In this document: positions 1-7,808 of the stretch, one piece after another
Numbering within the stretch: the stretch's first letter is position 1
Layout of the letters: the number at the start of each line of letters is the position of its first letter
Assembly (NCBI GenBank): GCA_963829705.1
Contig: CAWHJN010000003.1
Coordinates: forward strand, 310,001-374,000
Length of the DNA: 64,000 nucleotides
Direction of reading: 5' to 3'
Source of the DNA: CAWHJN01 sp963829705
Lineage (GTDB): Bacteria; Bacteroidota; Rhodothermia; Rhodothermales; BA12
Notes under the pieces: generated by a model
Databases searched by the model: none
Told to the model about the DNA's origin: nothing
What the model saw: the letters and a program-made list of their open reading frames with translations, nothing else
Made by a program: the position numbers and the translations under genes

Positions 1-624
1 GATCTCAAGCAGCACAACGAACGCGACTGGTTCAAGCCGCGCAAGGAGACCTACGACGATGAACTTCTCTGGCCGCTTCGCTGCCTCGTGCAGGACGTGG
101 CGATGGGCGCGGCGCAGCGCGGGTTGCCGCTCGCGGGCGACCCCAAGGCGTCAATCTTCCGCATCTACCGCGACACGCGCTTCTCGAAAAACAAGCTGCC
201 CTACAAAACCCACGTCAGCGCCTACCTCTCGCCCTCGGGCGACAAGAAAGACCAGGGCGGCCTCTACGTCCACGTCGAGCCGGGCAATTGCTTCCTCGCT
301 GCTGGCTTCTGGCATCTGGAAGGCCCTGAACTGCGCCGCTGGCGCCACCACCTCGCCGACGATCCCGAGGCGTTCCGGGAGATGGACGGGGCACTCGCCG
401 AAAAGGGCCTCACGCTCAACGAGGACGACACGCTCAAGCGGATGCCACGCGGCTTCGAAGACCACGCCGACACTCCACTCGCGCCGATCCTCAAGCTGAA
501 GTCTTTCACCACGAGCCGCCGCGTCCCCGACGCCGCGACGATGACGCCCGCCTTCACCGACGAGGTGCTCCTGTTTGCAGAGGACGTGCAGCCGCTCGTG
601 CGCTACGGAATGCAGGTGGGTTGA
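1..624 (+). CDS. DUF2461 family protein (5' end outside window)
   Basis: The frame is open from base 1, so the gene starts upstream; 207 residues are visible. It opens with HNERDWFKPRKETYDDELL and continues with FRIYRDTRFSKNKLPYKTH, both typical of the DUF2461 (TIGR02453) family, whose members are roughly 210-230 residues. Only a short N-terminal piece is therefore missing. Biochemical function is unknown for the family. The protein has no signal peptide in the visible part and looks cytosolic. It converges with the minus-strand NifU-like gene that ends 82 bases downstream. Internal start codons such as the GTG at 88 would cut into the conserved N-terminus and are not preferred. Confidence 0.85.
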   Translation, partial: DLKQHNERDWFKPRKETYDDELLWPLRCLVQDVAMGAAQRGLPLAGDPKASIFRIYRDTRFSKNKLPYKTHVSAYLSPSGDKKDQGGLYVHVEPGNCFLAAGFWHLEGPELRRWRHHLADDPEAFREMDGALAEKGLTLNEDDTLKRMPRGFEDHADTPLAPILKLKSFTTSRRVPDAATMTPAFTDEVLLFAEDVQPLVRYGMQVG

Positions 625-706
625 GTGGGCTCGTTTGCCGGGTGGTTATCGCGTCTGGTAGCGAATCCAACCCTCGTAACCAACGCGACCCTCGACAAAC
701 CTGAAT

Positions 707-973
707 CTACACCGCCTCGACGCGGCGGATCTGCGGCACGCTGCGGCGCAGGGCCTGTTCGATGCCCGCGCGCAGCGTCATGGTGCTCATCGGGCACGAG
801 CCGCACGCGCCCAGCATTTCGAGTTCGACGACCATGTCCGGCGTCACGTCGAGGAGGCGCACCGAGCCGCCGTCGGCCATGAGGTAGGGGCGGATGGAAT
901 CGAGGGCTTCCTCGATCTGCCGGTGCAGTTCGGGATCGGCGTGCGGGGGGACGGGCGTGAAGGTCTCGGCCAT
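707..973 (-). CDS. NifU C-terminal domain protein (Fe-S scaffold)
   Basis: An 88-residue protein consisting of a single NifU C-terminal-type domain. It carries the cluster-binding motif GACGSCPMS (C-x2-C, residues about 57-60) after the conserved RPYLMADGGSVRLLDV stretch. Such stand-alone domains bind a labile [4Fe-4S] cluster and pass it to target proteins. The ATG at 973 starts right before MAETFTPV; upward extension in the same frame enters the serpin gene and is rejected. It lies 56 bases downstream of the serpin gene on the same strand. Other Fe-S genes (Mrp, SufE, SufT) sit elsewhere in the window, not beside it. Confidence 0.9.
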   Translation of the reverse strand: MAETFTPVPPHADPELHRQIEEALDSIRPYLMADGGSVRLLDVTPDMVVELEMLGACGSCPMSTMTLRAGIEQALRRSVPQIRRVEAV

Positions 974-1029
974 GACGAAAAAGGCGGCGGGATGGATGCC
1001 CGGGCCGTACGCCGCGCGTTTCAAAACGT

Positions 1030-2265
1030 TCAGCCCGTCGGGGCGAGGATGCGGCCCGCGAACAGGATGGCCCCCGTCGACACCTCGCGAAGCACGACGA
1101 CGTACGGGCGGTCCACGACGAACGGCGGAGGCGTGGCCGGGGCCGACGTGGTGCCAACGCCCACCACTGTCACGGCGGCGGCCTCGGTGCCTTTCTCGTT
1201 CATCTCGACGAACGTGTTCTGCTTCACGAACGAAATCGCCAGGCCGCCCGCGCCGTTGATGCCCCGGAAGTCGGCCCTGTCCGAGAACGCGATGCCCATT
1301 CCCATGCGGACGAGCGGCTCGTTGAGAAAGGCGCTGGCTTCCAGCTTCAAACGCGGCAGTCCGAGCTCCACCTTCGTCGGATGCAGCCCGCCAAGCACGC
1401 TTTGCCACACGTCGGCGTCGAGCGACTGCGCGAGCGCGTTCACGTCGCGGCCCGCGTCGGGCAGAAGGACGGTGAGGGCGTAGAGGCTATCGCCGTACGG
1501 CAAATCGAGCGCCTGGAACCCGTCGCCCCGGTAGTGCGCGAACGTGCCTTCCCGGTGCATCATCTTGACCGTTTGGGTGCTGCCGTCGCGCCGCGTGAAC
1601 GGCTCGTCCTTCGTGTCTTTCTCCTCGAAGGCATACCTCCAATCCGCCTTGAAATAGATCGCGTTCATGAGCGTCATCATCAGGTCGGGCGTGACCAGAT
1701 CGGGCGTCATGATGTTGTCGATGCGGCCGTTGGTGTGCGCTTTCGCCCAGTCGTTCATCGTCTTCGCGGCGCGCTCGGCGTCGTCGAAATCCAGCGACTC
1801 GACCGTCGCGTCGAAGCTCTGCCGGTTCGTCTCGACGAACGCCTGTTCGACCGCAAAGCCCTCGCGGCTGAAGATGCTGTTGGCGACGGTGAAGGTGACC
1901 CGGCGGTCCAGATTCGGCAGCAGGTCGAGGAGGCCCCGGTAGCCCGTGTTGATCTCGTCGGGCGTCATGCCGGTTTTGCCGAGCGTCGTTTCCATCGCCG
2001 TGCGCGTGTCGCCCAGCGCGCCGTTCATCGTCATGCCCAGCGCCATCGACGCGCTCAGGGGCGATAGAAAGACGTTCTCGTCGGGTTTTTCAGCAACGGT
2101 TTCGGCAAGCAGCCCGAACGAAAACGCATTGTCGGCGGCGACGATCTGCGCCTCGGCTTTCGAGAGGGTACGCGGCTCAACGACCTCACGCGCATCGCCC
2201 GGGTCGGTCGTGTCGCACGCAGCGAGAGCGCAGGTGAGCAGCAGGCACAGGCAAATACGATACAT
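1030..2265 (-). CDS. serpin, lipoprotein-anchored, predicted inhibitory
   Basis: A 411-residue full-length serpin. It begins with a lipoprotein signal (MYRICLCLLLTCALAAC, lipobox LAAC, Cys17), so it should be anchored in the outer membrane or periplasm. NVFLSPLSASMALGMTMNGA is the classic serpin N-terminal signature, and the reactive loop hinge NEKGTEAAAVT has the small residues at P15-P9 that permit loop insertion, so inhibition is expected. The loop ends at VVDRPYVVVL, with GILFAGRI as the C-terminal strand. By hinge counting, P1 falls near Gly-Thr-Thr-Ser, suggesting an elastase- or subtilisin-like target; this is inference, since the loop is about three residues longer than in alpha-1-antitrypsin. 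Confidence 0.93.
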   Translation of the reverse strand: MYRICLCLLLTCALAACDTTDPGDAREVVEPRTLSKAEAQIVAADNAFSFGLLAETVAEKPDENVFLSPLSASMALGMTMNGALGDTRTAMETTLGKTGMTPDEINTGYRGLLDLLPNLDRRVTFTVANSIFSREGFAVEQAFVETNRQSFDATVESLDFDDAERAAKTMNDWAKAHTNGRIDNIMTPDLVTPDLMMTLMNAIYFKADWRYAFEEKDTKDEPFTRRDGSTQTVKMMHREGTFAHYRGDGFQALDLPYGDSLYALTVLLPDAGRDVNALAQSLDADVWQSVLGGLHPTKVELGLPRLKLEASAFLNEPLVRMGMGIAFSDRADFRGINGAGGLAISFVKQNTFVEMNEKGTEAAAVTVVGVGTTSAPATPPPFVVDRPYVVVLREVSTGAILFAGRILAPTG

Positions 2266-2317
2266 GGCAGCAGTGAGGATGGACGGCCCACATTAGATCT
2301 GCATGCGGCCGCCTTCA

Positions 2318-2340
2318 AGGGCAGGATGAATTACTGCCCT
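2318..2340 (-). terminator. weak hairpin overlapping the lipoprotein stop
   Basis: AGGGCAG at 2318-2324 pairs with CTGCCCT at 2334-2340 across a 9-base loop. It sits at the 3' end of the hypothetical lipoprotein gene, whose stop codon (2339-2341) it touches. There is no T-run on the minus strand, so termination activity is only possible. Confidence 0.3.
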
Positions 2341-2806
2341 ACCGCGTGAGGTAGAGCGTATCCGGACCCGCGATTTTGTGCACGTGGCATCCGTCGAAAC
2401 CGATGGTGAGCGTGTCCTGCACCTGCGCCGTCCCCCGCGTGGCCGTTATCACGAACGCCTCGCGTTCGCCCACTGGCACACCGTCGTTGACGACCTGGTA
2501 GCGGCCGCCGCCCGTCCCCAGTTCGCGGGAAGATGGCTCGATACACGCGTTCTCCTCGTCTCCAGTGCACACGATGGACCTACCCGTCGTGGCGCGCACC
2601 ACGTCCATCTGCGCATCGGTCACCGGCGTTCCCCCGGCATCTACGACGCTCACCGAAATGGTGCGGAATTCCATCGTGCACATGAGTTGCTCGCTCGTGT
2701 CGGGCACGGCGGCAGCGTCGTCGGAGGGCACGGCGGATTGGGGCTGGCAGCCGACGGCGAACAAAGCGCCGAGCAAGCCGAGAGACACGGTAGGAGACAT
2801 ACGCAT
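2339..2806 (-). CDS. hypothetical lipoprotein with Ig-like/CarboxypepD-like fold
   Basis: 155 residues from the ATG at 2806 (MRMSPTVSLGLLGALFAVGC), which gives a lipoprotein signal with Cys about residue 20; a second ATG at 2800 is equally possible. Longer in-frame starts add a basic stretch before the signal and look artificial. After the signal comes RTISVSVVDAGGTPVTDAQMDVV, resembling a regulatory-like beta-sandwich domain with a D-A-x-G-x-P-V turn. Three further Cys residues (LMCTMEF, SIVCTGD, NACIEP) may form disulfides. I do not recognise a specific function. It faces away from the secreted protein that starts at 2933, so the two share a promoter region of about 125 bases. Confidence 0.6.
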   Translation of the reverse strand: MRMSPTVSLGLLGALFAVGCQPQSAVPSDDAAAVPDTSEQLMCTMEFRTISVSVVDAGGTPVTDAQMDVVRATTGRSIVCTGDEENACIEPSSRELGTGGGRYQVVNDGVPVGEREAFVITATRGTAQVQDTLTIGFDGCHVHKIAGPDTLYLTR

Positions 2807-2932
2807 GAGAGAGGAGAACGCGACTGCGCAAGAATAGGCCACCCGGCCCATGCTCGGTTTCGACATTCGTGAGACCTTTGGGGTAGAAAGCGGCTTTGGC
2901 CGCTCGCTCAACTTCCCTACCCTTTGCCTCCC

Positions 2933-4666
2933 ATGCGTGCCGCCCTCTGGCTCTGCCTCACCCTCGGCCTGACAGCCGCTTCACTCGCGCAGTCCCCACC
3001 TACCCGCCTGCCCGACGTGTTCGTAGCGCCGCACCCGGTAGCCTCCACCCCGGTGGCCTCTTGGGGCTCGGCGTCATTCCAGCCCGCTGGGTCGGGCGCG
3101 CTGTTCATCGGGCAGGGGCCCGTGGCCTACCACAGCGTGTCCATCGCGGTGGATGCGGCGGGCGGCCAGCACACGGCGTACGTCCACTACGCCGGCGGCG
3201 AAGGCGGCGCGATGCCCGTCTACTACGCCTACTGCCCGGCGGCAATGGCGTGCGATGACGCGACGGCGTGGCAACGCGTCACCATCGGGACGAACGAGAC
3301 CTTCGTCCAACTGGCCCTCACGCCAGAGGGGCGCCCGCGCGTACTCATGCACCACGAGACGCTCGCCACGCCCTGGGGCGGCGGCGAGACGACGTACCGC
3401 TACGCCGAGTGCGACGCCGACTGCACGACGGAATCCGGCTGGCACAGCGTCCAGGTGCTACAGAATGCCTACGGCGGCTCGACCACCAGCGCCGACTACG
3501 CCCCGCACAGCTTCGCCCTCGACCCGCAGGGGCGCCCGCGCTTCGTGCACCAGCAGGCACTCGGCAGCGTAGCGGCCTACTACGTCGGCTGTGACGCCGC
3601 CTGCACCGACGCCACGCAGTGGTGGCAGCGCCGCCTCCCTCTCGACCACTTCGGCGACGGTCTCAAGCGCTCGGCGTTCACGATCAGCGCGGACGGCGCA
3701 GCCCACCTGCTCACGACGGTGTTCCTCACCCTCACGACCGAGGCCCTCGTCTACCTCTCGTGCCCCGCCACCTGTACCACCCCGGCGGACTGGCAGGTGT
3801 CGGCTCCGCTGCTCGACATCAGCGGCAACGACACGCACCGGACGTGGACCCTCGCCGCCGACGCCCTCGGACGCCCCCGGTTCGTCCTCACCTACAGCAA
3901 CACGACCGCGTACGCGTGGTGCGACGCCGACTGCGACGAGGGCGCGAACTGGTACGCGCAACAACTCACGTTCGGCGCGCGCCCGATCCGCTATCCTGCG
4001 CTCCGACTCGATGCCCAGAGCCGCCCACGGCTGGCTTTCCAAGAGATGGAGCACACCGGACTCGGATACGCCTGGTGCACAGGAGCGTGCGAGACGGACG
4101 CGGCAGACTGGCGCTACGGGTTGGCCGAAGACGACGATCTCCTCGACCAGCAGATGCCCATCGCGCCGCTCGGTGGATGCACGCCGGGTGCCTGGTACGG
4201 CGGATACCGCCCCGCCCTTGCCCTCGACGCACAAGGCAACCCGTACCTGGCCTACGACGCTGAACACCTCATGCCGTGCTACCGCGACCCGCAGCACCCC
4301 GAGTACGGGAGCGACACCAAGGCGCGGTGGTGGACGAGCCGGATTGTCTACTTCCCTCAACCGGACGTTTCGACCCCGACCACCCCCGTTGAGCCCACGC
4401 CCGCAGGTCTCCGCCTCGACCCCGCCGTGCCGAACCCCAGCCGGTCGCAGGTGACACTGACCTTCTGGCTGCCCGAAGCAGGCCCTGTACTCCTCGCGCT
4501 CTACGATCCGCTCGGACGGCAGGTGGCGCTGCTCGTGGACGGCGTGCTCCCCTCGGGCGACCATCGGGTGCAGACGCCAACCTCCGCGCTCGCGGCCGGG
4601 GTGTACGTAGCCGTCCTCCTCGCAGGCGGGCAGCGGCAGAGCCAGGTCCTCACGCGGGTAAAGTGA
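2933..4666 (+). CDS. secreted Cys-pair repeat protein with T9SS-type C-terminal domain
   Basis: 577 residues from ATG 2933, which begins a clean Sec signal peptide (MRAALWLCLTLGLTAASLAQ); a TTG at 2924 would add only three residues. The body holds six similar modules, each with Tyr-x2-Cys-x3-Cys followed by a Trp and later a strand like ALDPQGRPRFVHQ. Examples are CDADCTTESGW, CDAACTDATQWW, CPATCTTPADW, CDADCDEGANW and CTGACETDAADW. The spacing suggests a six-bladed propeller with one disulfide per blade; this is inference. The last 85 residues (LRLDPAVPNPSRSQVTLTFW ... GVYVAVLLAGGQ) match a type IX secretion sorting domain. No enzyme motif was recognised; a binding or adhesin role is plausible. 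Confidence 0.8.
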   Translation: MRAALWLCLTLGLTAASLAQSPPTRLPDVFVAPHPVASTPVASWGSASFQPAGSGALFIGQGPVAYHSVSIAVDAAGGQHTAYVHYAGGEGGAMPVYYAYCPAAMACDDATAWQRVTIGTNETFVQLALTPEGRPRVLMHHETLATPWGGGETTYRYAECDADCTTESGWHSVQVLQNAYGGSTTSADYAPHSFALDPQGRPRFVHQQALGSVAAYYVGCDAACTDATQWWQRRLPLDHFGDGLKRSAFTISADGAAHLLTTVFLTLTTEALVYLSCPATCTTPADWQVSAPLLDISGNDTHRTWTLAADALGRPRFVLTYSNTTAYAWCDADCDEGANWYAQQLTFGARPIRYPALRLDAQSRPRLAFQEMEHTGLGYAWCTGACETDAADWRYGLAEDDDLLDQQMPIAPLGGCTPGAWYGGYRPALALDAQGNPYLAYDAEHLMPCYRDPQHPEYGSDTKARWWTSRIVYFPQPDVSTPTTPVEPTPAGLRLDPAVPNPSRSQVTLTFWLPEAGPVLLALYDPLGRQVALLVDGVLPSGDHRVQTPTSALAAGVYVAVLLAGGQRQSQVLTRVK

Positions 4667-4704
4667 CGGTGTGCTGACCCGGCGGCCCAGACTCTCCCAC
4701 GCGG

Positions 4705-5817
4705 TCAGCGGTACAGGATCTCCGTCGCCTGCGTGGGCGGCTGCTCGGCGAGGCGCAGTTCCAGCGCCTCCATCGTTCTGCGCGCCACGTCGCTGAGGGC
4801 GCGCGCGGCGACGCTCTCGGGGTGCGCTACCACGACGGGCTTGCCGTCGTCGCCGCCCTCGCGCACGTCCTGTTCGATGGGGACTTCGCCCAGAAACGGC
4901 ACGCCGAGCGTCTCGGCGAGCCGCCGCGCACCGCCTTCACCGAACAAATAATACTTGCGATCCGGCAGGTCGGGCGGGGTGAAGTACGCCATGTTCTCGA
5001 CGATGCCGAGCACAGGCACGTTCACGTTGCCGAACATCGCCACGCCCTTGCGCGCATCGGTGAGGGCGACTTCCTGCGGCGTCGAGACGATGACGGCTCC
5101 GGTGAGCGGGATCGTCTGCACGATGGTGAGCTGGATGTCGCCCGTGCCCGGCGGCAGGTCGAGCACGAGCACGTCGAGGTCGCCCCAGTGGGCGTCGCCC
5201 AGAAACTGGCGCACGGCGCTCGACACCATCGGGCCGCGCCAGATGACGGCGCGCTCCTCCTCGACCAGAAAGCCCATCGAAAGTAATTTGACGCCGTGCT
5301 TTTCGAGCGGCTGGATTTTGCGGTTCTCGTCCACGCGCGGCTTGGCGTCTTTGAGGCCGAACATCGTGGGGATCGACGGCCCGTAGATGTCGGTGTCCAC
5401 CAGTCCCACGCGGTAGCCGTTCTGCGCGAGCGCGCACGCGAGGTTGACGGCGACGGTGCTCTTGCCCACGCCGCCCTTGCCCGAGGCGACGGCGATAAAG
5501 CTCGTCGCGTGCGGCACGCCCGGTTTGCGCTTGCCGCTGCTGCTGTCCAACAAATCCTCGCCCAGCGAAATCGGCGGCGTGTCCACGCTCACCTGCACGT
5601 CGAGCGCGGGGTCGATTTGCTCGTGCAGCACACGGCGGCACGCCTCGGCGACCTGCTTCTCGAAGGCCGTCCCCGCGCGCGGCACGACGACGGTGAAGGC
5701 GACGCGGGTTTCGCTCACTTCGAGTCCTTTCACCAGCCCGAGCCGGACGATGTCGCGTCCGCTCTGGGGCTCTTCGATGGTGCGGAGGGCGTCGAGGACG
5801 GTCTGGCGAGTAGGCAT
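4705..5817 (-). CDS. mrp: Mrp/ApbC family P-loop ATPase, Fe-S carrier
   Basis: 370 residues. Residues 1-85 form a MIP18/DUF59-like domain (MPTRQTVLDALRTIEEPQSG). Then comes the deviant Walker A VASGKGGVGKSTVAVNLA near residue 110 and the DIYGPSIPTMFG and LPPGTGDIQLT motifs of the Mrp/NBP35 family, which carry and transfer [4Fe-4S] clusters. The usual C-x2-C after ENMAYF is absent; the segment reads ENMAYFTPPDLPDRKYYLFG, a variant I believe is common in Bacteroidota Mrp. The ATG at 5817 is directly preceded on the coding strand by a C-rich heptamer array. The gene converges with the secreted Cys-pair protein gene, 38 bases apart. Confidence 0.93.
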   Translation of the reverse strand: MPTRQTVLDALRTIEEPQSGRDIVRLGLVKGLEVSETRVAFTVVVPRAGTAFEKQVAEACRRVLHEQIDPALDVQVSVDTPPISLGEDLLDSSSGKRKPGVPHATSFIAVASGKGGVGKSTVAVNLACALAQNGYRVGLVDTDIYGPSIPTMFGLKDAKPRVDENRKIQPLEKHGVKLLSMGFLVEEERAVIWRGPMVSSAVRQFLGDAHWGDLDVLVLDLPPGTGDIQLTIVQTIPLTGAVIVSTPQEVALTDARKGVAMFGNVNVPVLGIVENMAYFTPPDLPDRKYYLFGEGGARRLAETLGVPFLGEVPIEQDVREGGDDGKPVVVAHPESVAARALSDVARRTMEALELRLAEQPPTQATEILYR

Positions 5818-5852
5818 GGTTGAAAGTCGGAAGTGGGAATGCGGAGGGCGGG
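5818..5852 (-). repeat. degenerate 7-nt-period array at the mrp start
   Basis: Read on the plus strand, the units are GAAAGTC GGAAGTG GGAATGC and GGAGGGC; on the mrp coding strand this is a C-rich leader ending a few bases before ATG 5817. It shares GGAAGTGGGAA with the array beside the SpoU methyltransferase start at 8.57 kb. Confidence 0.7.
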
Positions 5853-5987
5853 GCGTAACGTCATGCTGAACGAAGCCAGAAGATCATGGCGCCTGCTGGA
5901 AATCCCCGGCGGCGCGGTTGGTGCCCGGCTTCGTGGGGGTTTCAAACGACCTCTTCTGTCGCAGCGCCTCTCCAAAGGCCGAGAGGG
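5853..5987. repeat. possible dispersed intergenic repeat (CGTCATGCTGAACG type)
   Basis: CGTCATGCTGAACGAAGC near 5860 resembles a widely dispersed bacterial intergenic repeat of the form GTCATNCTGARCG. The rest of the gap holds CCTCTC/GAGAGG complementary pieces but no T-run. No ORF is supported here. Copy number elsewhere in the genome cannot be seen from this window. Confidence 0.35.
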
Positions 5988-6482
5988 TCAGCGTGGCAGA
6001 AGTCCTTTTTCCCTGAGCAACGACTCGAACTGCGCCCGGTCGGCATCGGAGGCGAAGGCGTCCATCGGAATCGAAAGGGCCTGCTCTTCTGCCGCAAAAA
6101 GCCGGTACGTCCCGTGCGACTCGTCTGCGTCGAGGATAAGGGGCCACGCCGTTTTGGAGGTAACGCCGTCCTCCGTTTCGCGTATCAACGCTTCTTCCGT
6201 AATGGTGTAGCGCCACCGTTGCGTACGCGCGTTCTCTGCGCGGGTCGCGTGCCGCCGCGCCATCAGCCGTGCCACCACCACGAAGCCCAGCAGTAGCGCG
6301 CCGATGATTCGAAACACGAGTGCGTCGAAAAACACGCCGTAGAGCGCGCTGATCATGCCGAACACGGCGGAGAGCACCAGATGCCGCTCGACCGTCGCCG
6401 TCTCGCGTTTTCCCGGTTCGGCGGCGTCGGGGCCGAAAAAGTGGGTAACGATGGGCGTCACAGCACTCGGTTCAGATGCCAC
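5988..6482 (-). CDS. YcxB-like membrane protein
   Basis: 164 residues from a GTG at 6482. Two hydrophobic helices (about residues 35-50 and 55-75: LVLSAVFGMISALYGVFF, ALVFRIIGALLLGFVVVARL) are followed by a soluble part, RWRYTITEEALIRETEDGVTSKTAWPLI. The end, LSIPMDAFASDADRAQFESLL, is the YcxB-like C-terminal domain pattern. Function is unknown. The start lies inside the 3' end of the alanine dehydrogenase gene with an 11-base overlap in another frame, so it is probably translationally coupled to it. Confidence 0.75.
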   Translation of the reverse strand: MASEPSAVTPIVTHFFGPDAAEPGKRETATVERHLVLSAVFGMISALYGVFFDALVFRIIGALLLGFVVVARLMARRHATRAENARTQRWRYTITEEALIRETEDGVTSKTAWPLILDADESHGTYRLFAAEEQALSIPMDAFASDADRAQFESLLREKGLLPR

Positions 6483-7692
6483 CTGCTACGAGCAGTTCGA
6501 TGTCGCGGTGCGGCATCCCGAACATCGTTGCCAGGCTCTTTTTCGTGAGGTGGCGGCGGTAGACGTACGTGCCTGTGCGGAGGGCGGGGTTGCGCCACAG
6601 CGCGTCGTTGACCGACGGGGCCGCGCCCAGTTGCAGCAGGTACGGCACGAGCACGTTGGTGAGCGCAAAGGTGGCCGTGCGCGCCGCGTTCGACGGGATG
6701 TTGGGCACGCAGTAATGGATCACGTCGTGGACGCGGAAGGTCGGCTCGGAGTGCGTCGTTGCGCGGCTCGTCTCCACGCACCCGCCCTGGTCGATCACGG
6801 CGTCCACGATGACGGCCCCGCGCCGCATCTTCATGACGAGTTCCTCGGAGATCAGCACCGGCGAGCGCTGCCCCTCGGCGATCATCGCGCCGATGACGAC
6901 GTCGGCCTGCAACACGGCGCGGCGCAGGTAGTGCGGCGACGCCATCGCCGTGGTGACACGCCGGTCGAGGTGGTGTTCGAGCGAGCGCAGCGCCGTCAGG
7001 TTGTTGTCGAGCACGATGACGTGCGCGCCGTAGCCGAGCGCCGTTCGCGCGGCCCACTCGCCCACGACGCCCGCGCCGAGGATGACGACGGTCGTGGGGG
7101 GCACGCCCGAGATGCCGCCCAGCACAACGCCCTTGCCGCCCGCCCCGCTTTCGAGAAACCGCGCGGCGATCTGGACGGCCATCGACCCCATGATCTCGTG
7201 CATCATCCGCACGATGGGCAGCGAGTCGTCGGCGTCGCGGATAAACTCGAAGCCGATGCCGGTGATGGCGAGGTCCATCAGCTTCTGGAGAAAGTCGCGC
7301 GTGGTGCCGCCGAGGTGCAGGGCCGAGAGCAGCACCTGTTTCTCCTTCATCAGCGCCAGTTCTTCCACGCTCGGCGGGCCGACTTTGGCGATCACCGAGC
7401 ACGACGGATACAGCCCGTCGGGCGAGTCCACCAGCATCGCGCCCGCCTCGGCGTACTCGGCGTCGGGGAAGTGCGCCTGCTCGCCCGCGCCGCGCTCGAC
7501 GAAGACGGTGTGGCCTTCCTCGACGAGCGCCTCGACGCCCGACGGCGCCAGCGACACGCGCCGCTCCTCGTTGGACTGCTCGCGCGGCACGCCGATCTGG
7601 AGCGACTGCCGGGGCGTGCCCGTGGCCTGGCGCTGCGCCAACGTCATCACGCCCCCCTCAATCTGGGGCTGGTGGGCGGACGGAATTTCCAT
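6472..7692 (-). CDS. ald: alanine dehydrogenase
   Basis: 406 residues of the alanine dehydrogenase/transhydrogenase alpha family, which reversibly deaminates L-alanine to pyruvate with NAD. IGVPREQSNEERRVSLAPSG is the N-terminal signature, VIAKVGPPS carries the substrate-binding Lys, and VVILGAGVVGEWAARTA is the NAD-binding Rossmann turn. AVIDQGGCVETSRATTH and VHYCVPNIPSNAARTAT are the C-terminal signatures, the first with an insertion relative to Bacillus Ald. The length is slightly above the usual 370. The ATG at 7692 fits, with a short N-terminal extension (MEIPSAHQPQIEGGVM). The YcxB-like gene follows with overlapping reading frames. Confidence 0.9.
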   Translation of the reverse strand: MEIPSAHQPQIEGGVMTLAQRQATGTPRQSLQIGVPREQSNEERRVSLAPSGVEALVEEGHTVFVERGAGEQAHFPDAEYAEAGAMLVDSPDGLYPSCSVIAKVGPPSVEELALMKEKQVLLSALHLGGTTRDFLQKLMDLAITGIGFEFIRDADDSLPIVRMMHEIMGSMAVQIAARFLESGAGGKGVVLGGISGVPPTTVVILGAGVVGEWAARTALGYGAHVIVLDNNLTALRSLEHHLDRRVTTAMASPHYLRRAVLQADVVIGAMIAEGQRSPVLISEELVMKMRRGAVIVDAVIDQGGCVETSRATTHSEPTFRVHDVIHYCVPNIPSNAARTATFALTNVLVPYLLQLGAAPSVNDALWRNPALRTGTYVYRRHLTKKSLATMFGMPHRDIELLVAGGI

Positions 7693-7732
7693 GAGCAGGG
7701 GCGGGAAAAGAACCTGAAAATATAGGGACGAG

Positions 7733-7808
7733 GAGAGGGTGACGGGTGAAAGGCAGGAAGATGAACCTCATCCTTCACTCACCAGTCCCCATTTACCAAT
7801 CCCCAGTC
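7733..7808 (-). repeat. paired heptamer arrays between trmH-like gene and ald
   Basis: The plus strand reads as G-rich units (AGGGTGACGGGTGAA at 7736-7750, AAGGCAGGAAGATGA) and then C-rich units (CAGTCCC CATTTAC CAATCCC CAGTCAC CC). The two halves are rough inverted complements with a 7-base period. On the minus strand the units next to the methyltransferase overlap its last codons and stop (Trp-Val-Thr-Gly-Asp-Trp-stop). Confidence 0.75.

Noticed and set aside
4673..4709. GCTGACC/GGTCAGC hairpin between convergent genes
   Set aside because: Only 7 bp with a 23-base loop and no T-run; too weak to call a terminator.
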